From contig NZ_WKKF01000002.1 of NCBI RefSeq assembly GCF_009674765.1, positions 806,001-870,000 of the forward strand: 64,000 nt of DNA, in the 5' to 3' direction. This document shows, in pieces, positions 17,150-26,703 of this stretch. The position numbers and the translations under genes were made by a program. The stretch is from Metabacillus idriensis. GTDB taxonomy: Bacteria; Bacillota; Bacilli; Bacillales; Bacillaceae. Numbering within the stretch: the stretch's first letter is position 1; each line of letters opens with the position of its first letter. The notes below the pieces were generated by a model. That model searched no databases and was not told the origin of the DNA. It saw nothing but the letters and a program-made list of their open reading frames with translations.

Positions 17150-18312
17150 CACAAGAGAGGTATCTATCTAAAACCGTTTCACAATTAAAGCCTTCCGGCA
17201 TCCGCAAGTTCTTTGATCTTGCGGCTGGCATGGAAGGTGTTATTTCGCTTGGAGTCGGAGAACCGGATTTTGTCACTTCATGGAATGTCAGAGAAGCATG
17301 CATCTTATCGCTTGAGCAGGGATTTACTTCCTACACAGCGAATGCAGGTCTTGCAGAGCTGAGAGTGGAGATAGTCCGGTATTTGCATCAGAAATTCAAT
17401 GTTTCTTATCGCTATGAGGACGAAGTTATTGTTACTGTAGGAGCCAGTCAGGCTTTGGATATTGCGTTAAGAGCAATCACTGATCCTTTAGATGAAGTGC
17501 TGATTCCAGAACCGTGCTTTGTTTCTTATGGACCTTTAGTATCGCTTGCAGGAGGGGTGCCTGTACCGCTGCATACAAAAGCTGAAGATCAGTTTAAACT
17601 TCTTCCTGAACAAATAGAAGCAGCAATTACAGATCGTACAAAGGCGCTGTTGCTTTGCTCGCCAAGCAATCCTACAGGTGCTGTGTTAAATAAACAGGAG
17701 CTCGAACAAATCGCTGAAATGGCTGAAAAGCACGATTTAATCATTTTAGCTGATGAGATTTATGCTGAACTTACATATGATGAGGCCTATACTAGCTTCC
17801 CGAGTTTAAAGGGAATGCAAGAACGGACGATTTTAATATCAGGCTTTTCAAAAGGCTTTGCGATGACTGGATGGCGCCTTGGTTTTATTGCAGCTCCAGC
17901 TGAACTGTCTCAGGCTATGCTTAAAATTCATCAGTACTCAATGATGTGCGCTCCAACAATGGCTCAGTTTGGAGCAATCGAAGCCTTGAAAAACGGACTT
18001 CAGGATGTCGAACAGATGAAAAAAAGCTACAGGCAGAGAAGAAATTATTTCGTTGAGACTCTTAATGAAATCGGGCTGCCTTGCCATCTGCCTGGAGGAG
18101 CTTTCTACGCGTTTCCGTCCATTGTAAATACCGGACTAAGTTCAGAAGAATTTGCTGAGCGGCTGCTGCTTGAACAAAAGGTAGCAGTTGTGCCTGGGCA
18201 TGTTTTTGGAGAAAGCGGAGAGGGTTTTATCAGATGCTCATACGCATCTTCCTTAGAGCAGCTGCAAGAGGCATTAAGAAGAATTTCTATTTTCATGAAG
18301 AATTTTCAGTAG
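17146..18312 (+). CDS. alaT: alanine-type aminotransferase AlaT (YugH)
   Basis: 388 residues, class I/II aminotransferase. PLP lysine in GFSKGFAMTGWRLG (about 238), the Asn in CSPSNPTGAV (about 173) and the Asp/Tyr pair in LADEIYAELTY (about 204) are all present, as is the substrate Arg in FIRCSYA near the end. In B. subtilis the orthologue is the main alanine transaminase (pyruvate + glutamate to alanine + 2-oxoglutarate). Translationally coupled to alaR by a 4-bp overlap; a large terminator follows. Confidence 0.88.
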   Translation: MTQERYLSKTVSQLKPSGIRKFFDLAAGMEGVISLGVGEPDFVTSWNVREACILSLEQGFTSYTANAGLAELRVEIVRYLHQKFNVSYRYEDEVIVTVGASQALDIALRAITDPLDEVLIPEPCFVSYGPLVSLAGGVPVPLHTKAEDQFKLLPEQIEAAITDRTKALLLCSPSNPTGAVLNKQELEQIAEMAEKHDLIILADEIYAELTYDEAYTSFPSLKGMQERTILISGFSKGFAMTGWRLGFIAAPAELSQAMLKIHQYSMMCAPTMAQFGAIEALKNGLQDVEQMKKSYRQRRNYFVETLNEIGLPCHLPGGAFYAFPSIVNTGLSSEEFAERLLLEQKVAVVPGHVFGESGEGFIRCSYASSLEQLQEALRRISIFMKNFQ

Positions 18313-18328
18313 GAATTCATAAAAAAAT

Positions 18329-18411
18329 GGACAAAACCGTTAAGGTTTTGTCCAAAAACAAAAGGGGGGAATACTAGAAAGCTTATACGCTAATAGTATT
18401 CCCCTTTTTTT
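18329..18411 (+). terminator. double hairpin terminator after alaT
   Basis: The first stem is GGACAAAACC/GGTTTTGTCC (18329-18353), whose T run is on the minus strand. The second is GGGGAATACTA with TAGTATTCCCC (18366-18404), followed by seven T on the plus strand, which should stop the alaRT transcript. Confidence 0.85.
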
Positions 18412-18466
18412 GAGTGATAAACCTCTTTTTTACATTTTTCAACTTCTAAATTCTGAAGATATTTTT

Positions 18467-18495
18467 TGAAACAAATAGTCATTAGCTCACGTTTC
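18467..18495 (+). promoter_or_regulatory. ECF-type promoter upstream of the sigma factor gene
   Basis: TGAAAC (18467-18472), 17-bp spacer, CGTTTC (18490-18495). This is the bipartite pattern of extracytoplasmic-function sigma promoters (TGAAAC ... CGT). It lies about 25 bases before the sigma gene start, which suggests the factor activates its own operon. Confidence 0.6.
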
Positions 18496-18520
18496 ATAGA
18501 TGTCAGAAGGAGGGCAGAAC

Positions 18521-19078
18521 ATGAACGATGATGAGTTGGTTTTAAAAGCAAAAAAAGGCAATATGAATGCGTTTCAGGAGCTTGTTGAGAAATACACTCC
18601 AATTGTTGAAAAGTTTGCTTATCAGCTGGGAAACCGGCGTGATGATATAGATGATATTACACAGGAAGTATTTATACGCGTGTACCGTTTTCTTGATCAA
18701 TTTTCAAAAGCAAAATTTTCAACATGGCTTTATAAGATAACCCTAAATGTTACGCGCGATGCTGCAAGAAAACGAATGTCTAATATGCAAAAGGTCTTTA
18801 AAATTCAAAGCGAGCCTGCTTATGATTATCCGGAGGTTGAATCTCATGTTCTTCAAAATGAAGAAGACAGAACCCTTCATCTATGTCTTCAAAAACTAGA
18901 TGAGAAATACAGAGTTCCAATTGTGCTCTATTTTTTTCATGAACTTAAATATGAAGAGATTGCTGAAATTATGTCGATTACGTTATCTACTGTGAAAACA
19001 AGAATTTTAAGAGGAAAAGCGATGCTTAAGAAGATATTGGAGGAGCACGAGAAGAAAGAAGGTGAAACTCATGGATGA
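18521..19078 (+). CDS. ECF RNA polymerase sigma factor
   Basis: 185 residues. Region 2 (about 15-85) contains DIDDITQEVFIRVYR and KFSTWLYKITLN; region 4 (about 120-175) contains the helix-turn-helix KYEEIAEIMSITLSTVKTRILRG. AAGGAGGG precedes the ATG at 18521; the longer frame from 18500 is rejected. Its stop overlaps the next gene by 8 bp, the usual sigma/anti-sigma arrangement. It resembles SigV/SigM/SigW-type factors, but I cannot assign it to one, and this pair is not at this locus in B. subtilis, so it was probably inserted between alaT and yugI. Confidence 0.9.
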   Translation: MNDDELVLKAKKGNMNAFQELVEKYTPIVEKFAYQLGNRRDDIDDITQEVFIRVYRFLDQFSKAKFSTWLYKITLNVTRDAARKRMSNMQKVFKIQSEPAYDYPEVESHVLQNEEDRTLHLCLQKLDEKYRVPIVLYFFHELKYEEIAEIMSITLSTVKTRILRGKAMLKKILEEHEKKEGETHG

Positions 19079-20717
19079 TCAAATCTTTGAGCAAAGATTA
19101 TCAAACTTAAAACAATCCTACCAGCAGCTGCCTGTGCAGACTTCTGCAGGTAAAATTATGGAACGAATTAAAAAAGAACAGAAAAAGAAGCGGAGTTTTT
19201 TCTCGGCACAAACTTTATATGCCGCAAGCTTCATTGGCGTTTTGATTATAGCAGGACTTTTAGGAACGCAGCTTTTGATGCAAAAAGAGCACCGCAATGG
19301 AGGAGCAGGGGACCAGCCTCCAGCAGCCGCAGTTCCTCCTTCAGCTGAAGAAATTGAAGCAAGGCATGAAGAAATCAGACAGCTGTATGATGAGCATCTG
19401 ACGGCTTTTGATGAAGAAGTCAGTATAGCTGATCCTGAACAATATGCTTTTATACAAGATGCCAAAAAAGCTGTAGCAGATTTTGAGAAAAGAGATACTT
19501 TTAAATCAAAGCCAGAGCTTGAAAATTACTGTAATAAAGTGAAGCAGACGGTTCGGCAAAATGTCGCAGTTCCAAGTGAGCAGCTTAGAAATCTGCGTAC
19601 GAAAGCTGAAGAAGGACAGCAAATTAAAGATGAAGAAATCATCAGTTTGCTTGAAAAACAGCGTATCATGAATGAATATTACTTTGAAAAATGGCTGGCC
19701 GTCTCACAAAACTTACAATATACAGATGTGTTTGCTTTTGCAGACGAATTGAATAGTTCCGGCACTGATGACCCTGAAGCTGGTCCAGTCGTAAAAGAGA
19801 TCAGGGACAGCGGGTATCGATTTTACCATGAAGGGGAAGGGATGATTAATTTTCAGTCTGATCTGGCTTTATTGGAAGCGGAACTAAAGCCTAGCCCTCA
19901 AATGCAAAAGTATTTTGAAATGGAAAATCAGGCTCAGGTGACAGAAGACGGTGCTGTCAGTGTTACACCGCAGGAACTTGCAGATCGGACAGTTGCATTA
20001 GAAGACTTTATTAATAAAAATCCGAATTTTAAATATGGTGAAATGCTAAGAGAGCGGTATGAATTTTGGCTGTTCTTACTCTTAAAAGGACTTAACAACT
20101 CTCCTGCAATCGATGAAGAGAATCGTTTGAAGGAGGAATGGAAGTCGGCAATGGAATATGTCATGGAAAAGGATCCAAATAGTCAAACCGCGGCAGCCGT
20201 ATCAGAATTCTACAATTATTTAAAAGAAAAGAATTTTACGTTTAATTCAATAGAAGAATATCAGCAATATAAGGTAACAGTACCAGAAAGTTTAAGGCCG
20301 GCTGTATCGTTTTACGGAGGCAGAGAATTCAATTTGCTTCCTTTATCAAATCGAATATACAATGCTTACCTTTCATTTAAGGATGATGGAAACGAAACAG
20401 CACTAAATGAACTCCAGCCTGCCGATATGCTTCGACTATATATGTATACAATTGTTAAGGGAGATACAGATACTGCTTATGAGCTCCTTTTTAAGGAAGA
20501 AGGGACTCCGTCAAAAGAGGAATTTGAACGTGAAATACAGAATAAAGCACCGGAGTATCAAGCACTTTCCAATAAGCTGTATAAGCTAGGTGAAAAATAT
20601 GATGAAAATAACGTAAAATTAGAATTTTTCTATGAGGATGGTTCTGTTGACAGCTTTGAACTAAGAATCGATCCGCAAAATTATTCATCGAAGATTGTTT
20701 ACCCGAAAAGGAAATAA
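19071..20717 (+). CDS. probable membrane-bound anti-sigma factor with a large extracytoplasmic domain
   Basis: 548 residues from ATG 19071 (a GTG three codons earlier is possible). The first 43 residues are cytoplasmic and would bind the sigma factor; no HxxxCxxC zinc motif is visible. One helix follows (about 45-65), then an Ala/Pro linker and about 470 acidic, helical residues outside the cell, far longer than RsiX, RsiV or RsiW of B. subtilis. The outer domain probably senses an envelope signal; I recognise no enzymatic motif. The role is inferred from the overlap with the sigma gene and the topology. Confidence 0.75.
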   Translation: MDDQIFEQRLSNLKQSYQQLPVQTSAGKIMERIKKEQKKKRSFFSAQTLYAASFIGVLIIAGLLGTQLLMQKEHRNGGAGDQPPAAAVPPSAEEIEARHEEIRQLYDEHLTAFDEEVSIADPEQYAFIQDAKKAVADFEKRDTFKSKPELENYCNKVKQTVRQNVAVPSEQLRNLRTKAEEGQQIKDEEIISLLEKQRIMNEYYFEKWLAVSQNLQYTDVFAFADELNSSGTDDPEAGPVVKEIRDSGYRFYHEGEGMINFQSDLALLEAELKPSPQMQKYFEMENQAQVTEDGAVSVTPQELADRTVALEDFINKNPNFKYGEMLRERYEFWLFLLLKGLNNSPAIDEENRLKEEWKSAMEYVMEKDPNSQTAAAVSEFYNYLKEKNFTFNSIEEYQQYKVTVPESLRPAVSFYGGREFNLLPLSNRIYNAYLSFKDDGNETALNELQPADMLRLYMYTIVKGDTDTAYELLFKEEGTPSKEEFEREIQNKAPEYQALSNKLYKLGEKYDENNVKLEFFYEDGSVDSFELRIDPQNYSSKIVYPKRK

Positions 20718-20736
20718 ATTCTTTCATCAGGTGGAT

Positions 20737-20763
20737 ACCGGGCGCATGCAGCCCGGTTTTTTT
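20737..20763 (+). terminator. terminator of the sigma/anti-sigma operon
   Basis: ACCGGGC, a 7-base loop, GCCCGGT, then TTTTTTT. Confidence 0.88.
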
Positions 20764-20785
20764 AATAGGAAAGGAAGGCGTTCAG

Positions 20786-21316
20786 ATGCTGGTTCAAACA
20801 GATAGGCTATCAGTACGTAAATTAGAAAGAAAGGATAGCGTTTTATTGGCAAAGTGGTTTTCTGACAACAGGGTGCTGGAGTTTTATGAGGGAAGGGACA
20901 AACCGTTTTCATTGGCAATGGCTGAAAAGAAATTTTACGATCGGAATAGCGAAACAACAAGATGTATCATAGCCTATGATGATAACCCGATTGGATACCT
21001 GCAATTTTATGAAATAAGTGAGGAAGAACGTGAATTGTACGGATATGTAGATGGAAGTGTTCTTGGAATGGATCAATTCATAGGTGAGCCCGAATTTTGG
21101 AACAGAGGACTTGGTCAGCAGGTTATTGGTGCGATGGCCTCCTGCCTGCTTGTTCATGCAGATCGATTGGTCATGGATCCTCTGACAACAAACGAGCGTG
21201 CCATTCGCTGCTATGAAAAGTGCGGCTTCCAAAAAGTAAAAATGCTGCCGAAGCACGTATTTCACGAAAACGCTTACCGGGATTGCTGGCTGATGTCAAA
21301 GAGTTCAAATGCTTGA
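20786..21316 (+). CDS. GNAT acetyltransferase of the AAC(6')-like type
   Basis: 176 residues, GNAT fold. The acetyl-CoA loop is in EPEFWNRGLGQQVIGAM (about 108-124), and the preceding acidic stretch SVLGMDQFIG and the later TTNERAIRCYEKCGF (about 138-152) are typical of aminoglycoside 6'-N-acetyltransferase relatives. It may acetylate an aminoglycoside or another small amine; resistance cannot be concluded from sequence alone. The ATG follows GGAAGG. It sits alone between two terminators, downstream of the ECF operon, and is not at this locus in B. subtilis. Confidence 0.8.
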   Translation: MLVQTDRLSVRKLERKDSVLLAKWFSDNRVLEFYEGRDKPFSLAMAEKKFYDRNSETTRCIIAYDDNPIGYLQFYEISEEERELYGYVDGSVLGMDQFIGEPEFWNRGLGQQVIGAMASCLLVHADRLVMDPLTTNERAIRCYEKCGFQKVKMLPKHVFHENAYRDCWLMSKSSNA

Positions 21317-21334
21317 CATAAATAAAAAACTTCA

Positions 21335-21363
21335 TTGAAAAAAATGGAGATATATGATATAGT
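21335..21363 (+). promoter_or_regulatory. strong SigA promoter of yugI
   Basis: TTGAAA (21335-21340), 17-bp spacer, TATAGT (21358-21363), plus the TGn extension (TGA at 21355-21357). It lies 54 bases before the start codon and is the best SigA match I found in the host part. Confidence 0.7.
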
Positions 21364-21416
21364 TTTAAATTGCGTATATTAAACGAGAAAAATACAACTT
21401 ATATAGGAGTGTTACC

Positions 21417-21815
21417 ATGAGCACAAAATACGAAACAGGTTCTGTTCACACAGGCAAAGTAACAGGAATCCAACGCTACGGAGCGTTTGTAGCATTAGAT
21501 GAATCAACACAAGGTTTAGTTCACATTTCTGAAATCGCACACGGTTTTGTTAAAGATATTAACGAGCAATTAAAAGTAGGCGATGAAGTTCAAGTAAAAG
21601 TTCTTTCAGTTGACGAGCAAGCTGGAAAAATCAGCCTTTCAATTCGTGCAACTCAAGAAGATCCAGAACAAACTGAAGCTCCTAAAAAGCCTAAAAAGCG
21701 TCAAGCTACAATGAAAGCAACTCCTGCTTATTCTAATGAAACTCCACAAGGCTTCAACACTCTTAAAGAAAAATTAGAAGAGTGGATTGAACAGTCTAAA
21801 CAAACAAACAAATAA
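21417..21815 (+). CDS. yugI: S1 RNA-binding domain protein (YugI, general stress protein 13)
   Basis: 132 residues. An S1/OB-fold domain (about 5-75: GSVHTGKVTGIQRYGAFVAL, GLVHISEIAHGFV) is followed by a Lys/Pro-rich linker and a short C-terminal helix (QGFNTLKEKLEEWIEQSKQ). This is the architecture of YugI/GSP13, a ribosome- or RNA-associated protein. Codon use is strongly biased and there is a strong promoter, suggesting abundant expression. Single gene with its own terminator. Confidence 0.9.
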   Translation: MSTKYETGSVHTGKVTGIQRYGAFVALDESTQGLVHISEIAHGFVKDINEQLKVGDEVQVKVLSVDEQAGKISLSIRATQEDPEQTEAPKKPKKRQATMKATPAYSNETPQGFNTLKEKLEEWIEQSKQTNK

Positions 21816-21832
21816 GTCCGGACTTATTAAAG

Positions 21833-21867
21833 AGAATGCATCCTTTGCGGATGGATTCTTTTTTTTG
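21833..21867 (+). terminator. terminator after yugI
   Basis: GAATGCATCC pairs with GGATGGATTC (one mismatch) around TTTGC, followed by eight T. Confidence 0.85.
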
Positions 21868-21954
21868 TGAAAAATGAAATAGCTAATAAAAATATTTAAT
21901 CGAGAACTTCAGTCTAAATAAATGGCTATGATTCCGCTAAATTTAAGGACAACA

Positions 21955-21983
21955 AAAAAGCGCCGAATGATGACATTCGGCGC
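21955..21983 (-). terminator. terminator after yuzA
   Basis: Read leftward: GCGCCGAATG, 4-base loop, CATTCGGCGC, then six T. A perfect 10-bp stem. Confidence 0.9.
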
Positions 21984-21996
21984 CTCTGAATTCATT

Positions 21997-22230
21997 TTAT
22001 CGTGCTTCGGGTCTTGGTTCGTCGCGGGCAATTTCAGCTGCCGGCTTGAAGAGGATGGCAAGGTTGATAAGACCTGCAATTCCCACTAGTCCATAGATAA
22101 TTCTAGATAATGCAGCGTCCTGGCCGCCGAAAATAGCAGCTACTAAATCAAATTGGAAGAAGCCGATTAAACCCCAGTTTATCGCTCCGATAATAGTAAG
22201 TACAAGTGCAATTCGCTGTAAAGCGCTCAT
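21997..22230 (-). CDS. yuzA: DUF378 membrane protein YuzA
   Basis: 77 residues, two membrane helices, with the DUF378 signature IGAINWGLIGFFQFDLVAAI (about residues 14-33). Function unknown. AAAGGAGG lies 8 bases before the ATG at 22230, so the longer frame from 22296 is rejected. Position beside yugI matches B. subtilis. Divergent from yugJ. Confidence 0.88.
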   Translation of the reverse strand: MSALQRIALVLTIIGAINWGLIGFFQFDLVAAIFGGQDAALSRIIYGLVGIAGLINLAILFKPAAEIARDEPRPEAR

Positions 22231-22388
22231 GCTGTTACCTCCTTTAAATATGTGAATGCACTCATAGAGTGTGAAGATATCGGTCAAATTATTCATGCTA
22301 TAAAAAAAGAGTTTGCAGAGCGCATTTCTTGCAAAAACAATTGGAAAAAGGCCATACTTAATTCATATAAAGTAAGGAGGCGATGATT

Positions 22389-23552
22389 GTGGAAAATTTT
22401 ACATACCATAATCCTACTAAATTAATTTTTGGTAAAAATCAGCTTGAACAGCTAAAAACAGAGGTGCCTAAATACGGCAAAAATGTTCTCCTTGTTTATG
22501 GAGGCGGAAGCATTAAACGTAATGGTTTATATGACAAAGTTCTTGCGCAGCTTGAGGAAATCGGAGCGAACGTGTTTGAACTTGCAGGAGTTGAACCAAA
22601 TCCAAGGTTATCAACTGTAAAACGCGGCGTAAATCTTTCTAAAAGCGAAAATATTGACTTCCTTTTAGCTGTTGGCGGCGGAAGTGTTATCGACTGTACA
22701 AAAGCAATCGCTGCAGGAGCAAAGTATGATGGAGATGCTTGGGATATCGTTACAAAAAAACATATGCCGACAGAAGCTCTTCCTTTTGGAACAGTTCTCA
22801 CATTAGCTGCTACTGGATCTGAGATGAATGCAGGCTCTGTTATCACGAACTGGGAAACTCAGGAAAAATACGGATGGGGAAGTCCTCTGACATTCCCCAA
22901 ATTCTCTATTTTAGATCCTGTCAACACGTATACAGTTCCGCAGGACCAAACAGTGTATGGCATGGTGGACATGATGTCCCATGTATTTGAACAATATTTC
23001 CACCATACGAAAAACACACCGCTGCAGGATCGTTTCTGTGAAGCTACTTTAAAAACAGTTATTGAAACAGCTCCTAAGCTGATGAGTGACTTAGAAAATT
23101 ATGAGCTTCGCGAAACCATTCTGTATTCAGGCACAATTGCATTAAACGGATCTCTGCAAATGGGATACCGCGGCGATTGGGCTACTCATAACATTGAGCA
23201 TGCTGTATCAGCTGTTTATGATATTCCGCATGCAGGCGGCCTCGCGATCCTTTTCCCTAACTGGATGAGACACACGCTGGATGAAAATGTTGGACGCTTT
23301 AAACAAGTGGCTGTGCGTGTATTCAATGTAGACCCAGAAGGAAAATCAGATCGTGATATCGCATTAGAAGGAATTGATAAGCTAAGCGAATTCTGGAGCA
23401 GCTTAGGCGCGCCAAGCCGCCTGGCTGATTATGACATCACAGACGAGAAGCTTGATCTGATTGCTGATAAAGCAATGGCTAATGGCGAGTTCGGCAACTT
23501 TAAAAAGCTGAATAAAGAAGACGTTCTTGCAATCTTGAGAGCATCCCTGTAA
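22389..23552 (+). CDS. yugJ: iron-containing alcohol dehydrogenase YugJ (NADH-dependent butanol dehydrogenase family)
   Basis: 387 residues from GTG 22389, 8 bases after AAGGAGG; the ATG at 22383 is only 2 bases from that site. NAD(P)-binding [13 protein letters not shown] (about 95-107). Metal ligands: Asp in [14 protein letters not shown], His in the same segment and the His residues of [19 protein letters not shown]. It should interconvert aldehydes and primary alcohols; the physiological substrate is unknown. B. subtilis has two tandem copies (yugJ, yugK) before pgi; here there is one. Confidence 0.88.
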   Translation: MENFTYHNPTKLIFGKNQLEQLKTEVPKYGKNVLLVYGGGSIKRNGLYDKVLAQLEEIGANVFELAGVEPNPRLSTVKRGVNLSKSENIDFLLAVGGGSVIDCTKAIAAGAKYDGDAWDIVTKKHMPTEALPFGTVLTLAATGSEMNAGSVITNWETQEKYGWGSPLTFPKFSILDPVNTYTVPQDQTVYGMVDMMSHVFEQYFHHTKNTPLQDRFCEATLKTVIETAPKLMSDLENYELRETILYSGTIALNGSLQMGYRGDWATHNIEHAVSAVYDIPHAGGLAILFPNWMRHTLDENVGRFKQVAVRVFNVDPEGKSDRDIALEGIDKLSEFWSSLGAPSRLADYDITDEKLDLIADKAMANGEFGNFKKLNKEDVLAILRASL

Positions 23553-23558
23553 TAGCAG

Positions 23559-23586
23559 AACACCCTGTTTTGGCAGGGTGTTTTAT
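23559..23586 (+). terminator. terminator after yugJ
   Basis: AACACCCTG, 6-base loop, CAGGGTGTT, then TTATTTATTTTT. Confidence 0.85.
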
Positions 23587-23695
23587 TTATTTTTGAATTG
23601 GACGCGTTTACATCAGGAGGCTCGCTTGATTTACCCTCTCAGTTTCGTTAAAGTGAAAGAGGATAAAAATTTTTATATGCGATGGAGGAACTGCA

Positions 23696-25048
23696 ATGAC
23701 ACATGTTCGTTTTGATTATTCTAAAGCGTTGTCATTTTTTGGTGAACACGAACTTACATATTTGCGCGATTTCGTTAAAGTGGCGCATCATTCAATTCAT
23801 GAAAAAACAGGTGCTGGAAGCGACTATCTGGGATGGGTTGATCTTCCGTCTGAGTATGATAAAGAAGAATTTGCACGCATTCAAAAAAGTGCTGAAAAAA
23901 TCAAATCTGATTCAGATGTTCTTTTAGTTGTCGGAATTGGCGGTTCATACCTTGGAGCACGTGCTGCTCTTGAAATGCTGAACCATTCTTTCTACAATGC
24001 GCTTTCTAAAGAACAGCGCAAAACGCCTCAGATCATTTTTGTGGGAAATAATATCAGCTCAACATACATGAAGGACTTAATGGATCTTCTTGAGGGAAAA
24101 GACTTCTCCATCAATGTTATTTCTAAATCAGGCACAACGACAGAACCTGCGCTTGCATTCCGTATTTTCCGCAAGCTGCTTGAAGGAAAATACGGCAAAG
24201 CTGAAGCTAAATCCCGTATTTATGCGACAACAGACAAAGCTCGCGGTGCTTTAAAAACACTTGCGACTGAAGAAGGCTACGAATCATTCATTATTCCTGA
24301 TGATGTTGGCGGACGTTATTCAGTATTAACAGCTGTTGGTTTATTGCCGATTGCTGCTGCAGGAGCTGACATTGAAGAAATGATGAAAGGTGCAGCAGCT
24401 GCTATGGAGGACTTTGCAGCTTCTGAGCTTGAAGAGAATGCTGCCTATCAATATGCTGCTGTCAGAAATGCATTATATAACCGCGGCAAAACGATTGAAA
24501 TGCTCATTAACTATGAGCCGGGTCTTCAATACTTTTCAGAGTGGTGGAAACAGCTGTTTGGCGAAAGTGAAGGAAAAGATCAAAAAGGTATTTTCCCTGC
24601 TTCAGCAAACTTCTCAACGGATCTTCATTCAATGGGACAATACGTTCAAGAAGGACGCCGCGATTTATTTGAAACCGTGCTGAACGTAGAGAAGCCTCGT
24701 CATGAATTAACGATTGAAGCAGAAGAAAATGATTTGGACGGTTTAAATTACTTAGCTGGAGAATCAGTTGATTTCGTTAATAAAAAAGCATTCCAGGGCA
24801 CAATGCTTGCTCATACAGACGGAGGCGTTCCGAACTTGATCGTGAACCTTCCGGAAATGAACGAGTACACATTCGGATACCTTGTTTATTTCTTCGAAAA
24901 AGCATGTGCAATGAGCGGATACCTTTTAGGAGTCAATCCATTTGACCAGCCTGGTGTTGAAGCATACAAAGTAAACATGTTTGCTTTACTTGGGAAACCG
25001 GGATTTGAAGAAGTGAAAGCGAAGCTTGAAAAACGCTTAGAGGAATAA
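23696..25048 (+). CDS. pgi: glucose-6-phosphate isomerase
   Basis: 450 residues, the usual Gram-positive Pgi length. The SIS-fold substrate loop [11 protein letters not shown] (about 81-91), the phosphate-binding [16 protein letters not shown] (about 142-157), the catalytic Glu region [14 protein letters not shown] (about 303-316) and a C-terminal lysine helix are intact. It interconverts glucose-6-P and fructose-6-P in glycolysis and gluconeogenesis. GGAGG lies 8 bases before the ATG. It is the last host gene before the prophage, which begins within 100 bp of its stop without disturbing it. Confidence 0.96.
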   Translation: MTHVRFDYSKALSFFGEHELTYLRDFVKVAHHSIHEKTGAGSDYLGWVDLPSEYDKEEFARIQKSAEKIKSDSDVLLVVGIGGSYLGARAALEMLNHSFYNALSKEQRKTPQIIFVGNNISSTYMKDLMDLLEGKDFSINVISKSGTTTEPALAFRIFRKLLEGKYGKAEAKSRIYATTDKARGALKTLATEEGYESFIIPDDVGGRYSVLTAVGLLPIAAAGADIEEMMKGAAAAMEDFAASELEENAAYQYAAVRNALYNRGKTIEMLINYEPGLQYFSEWWKQLFGESEGKDQKGIFPASANFSTDLHSMGQYVQEGRRDLFETVLNVEKPRHELTIEAEENDLDGLNYLAGESVDFVNKKAFQGTMLAHTDGGVPNLIVNLPEMNEYTFGYLVYFFEKACAMSGYLLGVNPFDQPGVEAYKVNMFALLGKPGFEEVKAKLEKRLEE

Positions 25049-25146
25049 GGGTTTACGCCACTTTCATTAGTCGTATTTTATAAAGTAATTGTGTAGTTCT
25101 CGGGGTATATATAGGTTGGCTGACCACATTTTGACCACATTCCTTG
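25049..25146. other. left prophage junction (attL region) with integrase arm-type repeats
   Basis: The 98 bases between pgi and the integrase must contain the left attachment site. Two direct copies of TGACCACATT (25121-25130 and 25132-25141) are 11 bp apart, one helical turn, as in arm-type sites of tyrosine integrases. The exact core cannot be defined because attR lies outside the window. Confidence 0.55.
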
Positions 25147-26310
25147 CTAAAATGTGTTTGAGTCGGCCATATACTCCGAGAATTTATTTATTGATTTGGC
25201 TTCCATAGATTTAGTAACATGAGAATAAATGTTTCCAGTAGTCATAATATCTTTGTGTCCTAATCTTTCTTGAATCTCTTTTAAAGATACTTCTGCTTCC
25301 AGTAGCATAACTGCATGGGTATGCCTTAAATCATGAATTTTAATATTTGGTAACCTGCTTACCCTTTTTAGTCTTTCAAAGGCAGTTTGAATTGTTCTAT
25401 CTCTTAAACGCTTGCCATCTTCTTTGCAAAATACAAAGTTCAATTTAGAATATCTGTCTCCGTATAAAAGTTTTCGCTTATTTTGGAGATGTTTTAATTT
25501 TCGAAGCTCCTGTATTAGGTAGGGATCTAATTTTATCGTCCTATATGATGAATTTGTCTTAGGTGGTCCAAATGCGTCTTCCTCACTACTAAGGTGATAT
25601 AACAAGGTTTTATTGACATTTAACTCTGCTTTGTCCAGGTCAATATCTTCCCACTGAAGAGCCATAGCCTCTCCTTTTCTCAATCCCGTCCTGATAAGTG
25701 TTAAAAACAAAAAGAAATATGTTTCTTTATCTTGTTTGCAGCATTTTAGAAACAATTTAATATCTTCCTTCACCCAATATTGGATTTTTTCCTCCACGAT
25801 CTCATTTCTTTTCTTTATTATTACGCCTACGCATGGATTTTTTGTGATTATGCCCAACTCAGCAGCTTTCTTTAATGCATTGCTCATCGTAGCGTTGATG
25901 TGTTGAACAGTGGCTGTTTTTCTTGTTTCAAGCAAAGTGTTAATATATTTTTGGTATCTGTGCACCGTAAGATCTCTAACTTTCAAATGTCCGAAGTTTG
26001 CTAATAAATGTGTAGAGATATTTCTTTTATGTGATTCATATGTTGAAGGCTTTACCTTACCTTTTTTATAGGTATCTAACCAATCAGGCAAAAAATCTTT
26101 AAAGGTAACTTTATTGTCTAAAGACAAATAATTATTTTGTTCAAGTTCTTTTAGTGCTAGCTGGACTTTCTCACTTGCTTCTTTTTTTGTATCTCCTCTT
26201 CTGGTGATTTGCCTCCGTTCTCCGGTAACTGGATCTCTTGGAGCATCTTCTGTGCACTTCCACTTATAGCCCTGTTTATTTTTCGCAGGAACTTTCTGAA
26301 AATAAGCCAA
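25147..26310 (-). CDS. int: prophage tyrosine integrase
   Basis: 387 residues. An N-terminal arm-binding AP2-like domain (about 5-50), a SAM-like core-binding domain (about 60-150) and a catalytic domain with Arg in IRTGLRKGEAM (about 205), HDLRHTH (H-x-x-R, about 329), His in RLGHKDI and the nucleophile Tyr in TTGNIYSHV (about 361). All catalytic residues are present. I chose TTG 26310, 8 bases after AAGGAG, over GTG 26319, which overlaps that site. It reads toward pgi and attL, the normal arrangement. Confidence 0.92.
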   Translation of the reverse strand: MAYFQKVPAKNKQGYKWKCTEDAPRDPVTGERRQITRRGDTKKEASEKVQLALKELEQNNYLSLDNKVTFKDFLPDWLDTYKKGKVKPSTYESHKRNISTHLLANFGHLKVRDLTVHRYQKYINTLLETRKTATVQHINATMSNALKKAAELGIITKNPCVGVIIKKRNEIVEEKIQYWVKEDIKLFLKCCKQDKETYFFLFLTLIRTGLRKGEAMALQWEDIDLDKAELNVNKTLLYHLSSEEDAFGPPKTNSSYRTIKLDPYLIQELRKLKHLQNKRKLLYGDRYSKLNFVFCKEDGKRLRDRTIQTAFERLKRVSRLPNIKIHDLRHTHAVMLLEAEVSLKEIQERLGHKDIMTTGNIYSHVTKSMEAKSINKFSEYMADSNTF

Positions 26311-26322
26311 CCCTCTCACTCC

Positions 26323-26703
26323 TTATCGATTAATGATGAATGACTGTTTTTTTCTGTTTGGCAGCAACTTAATCACTTCGTTAATATCTGGAATGGGTAT
26401 GATGAATTGCTTAACATCAGATGGAAAAACAGCATATTTCAGTACACGTTTACTAACATTATTCAAATTTATCCCTATTAGTTGAGGATTAACAGGATTT
26501 ATAATTAAATCAGACATGTAAATAGACACACTTATAATTGACTCATCATATTGATCCCTATTCAAATACTCGAAGGGTGCAATAGCATCAAAGAAAAATA
26601 CATTTTTATCCCATGAGATTTCATTCCTTTTAAAGGTTAATACATACCAATATGGAACAAGTTCTTCATTTACATGATCGTAATATATTCTCTGTATAGG
26701 CAT
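26323..26703 (-). CDS. prophage hypothetical protein linked to the ImmA-like gene
   Basis: 126 residues, rich in aromatic and beta-prone residues, no motif I recognise and no membrane helix. AAGGAGA 8 bases before the ATG supports the start. Its 5' end overlaps the preceding ImmA-like gene by 38 bp, so the two are translationally coupled. It could be a partner or regulator of that peptidase, but this is only suggested by the coupling. Confidence 0.65.
   Translation of the reverse strand: MPIQRIYYDHVNEELVPYWYVLTFKRNEISWDKNVFFFDAIAPFEYLNRDQYDESIISVSIYMSDLIINPVNPQLIGINLNNVSKRVLKYAVFPSDVKQFIIPIPDINEVIKLLPNRKKQSFIINR

Noticed and set aside
20786-21316. Calling the acetyltransferase an aminoglycoside resistance gene
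   Set aside because: The fold and motifs are AAC(6')-like, but substrate cannot be read from sequence.
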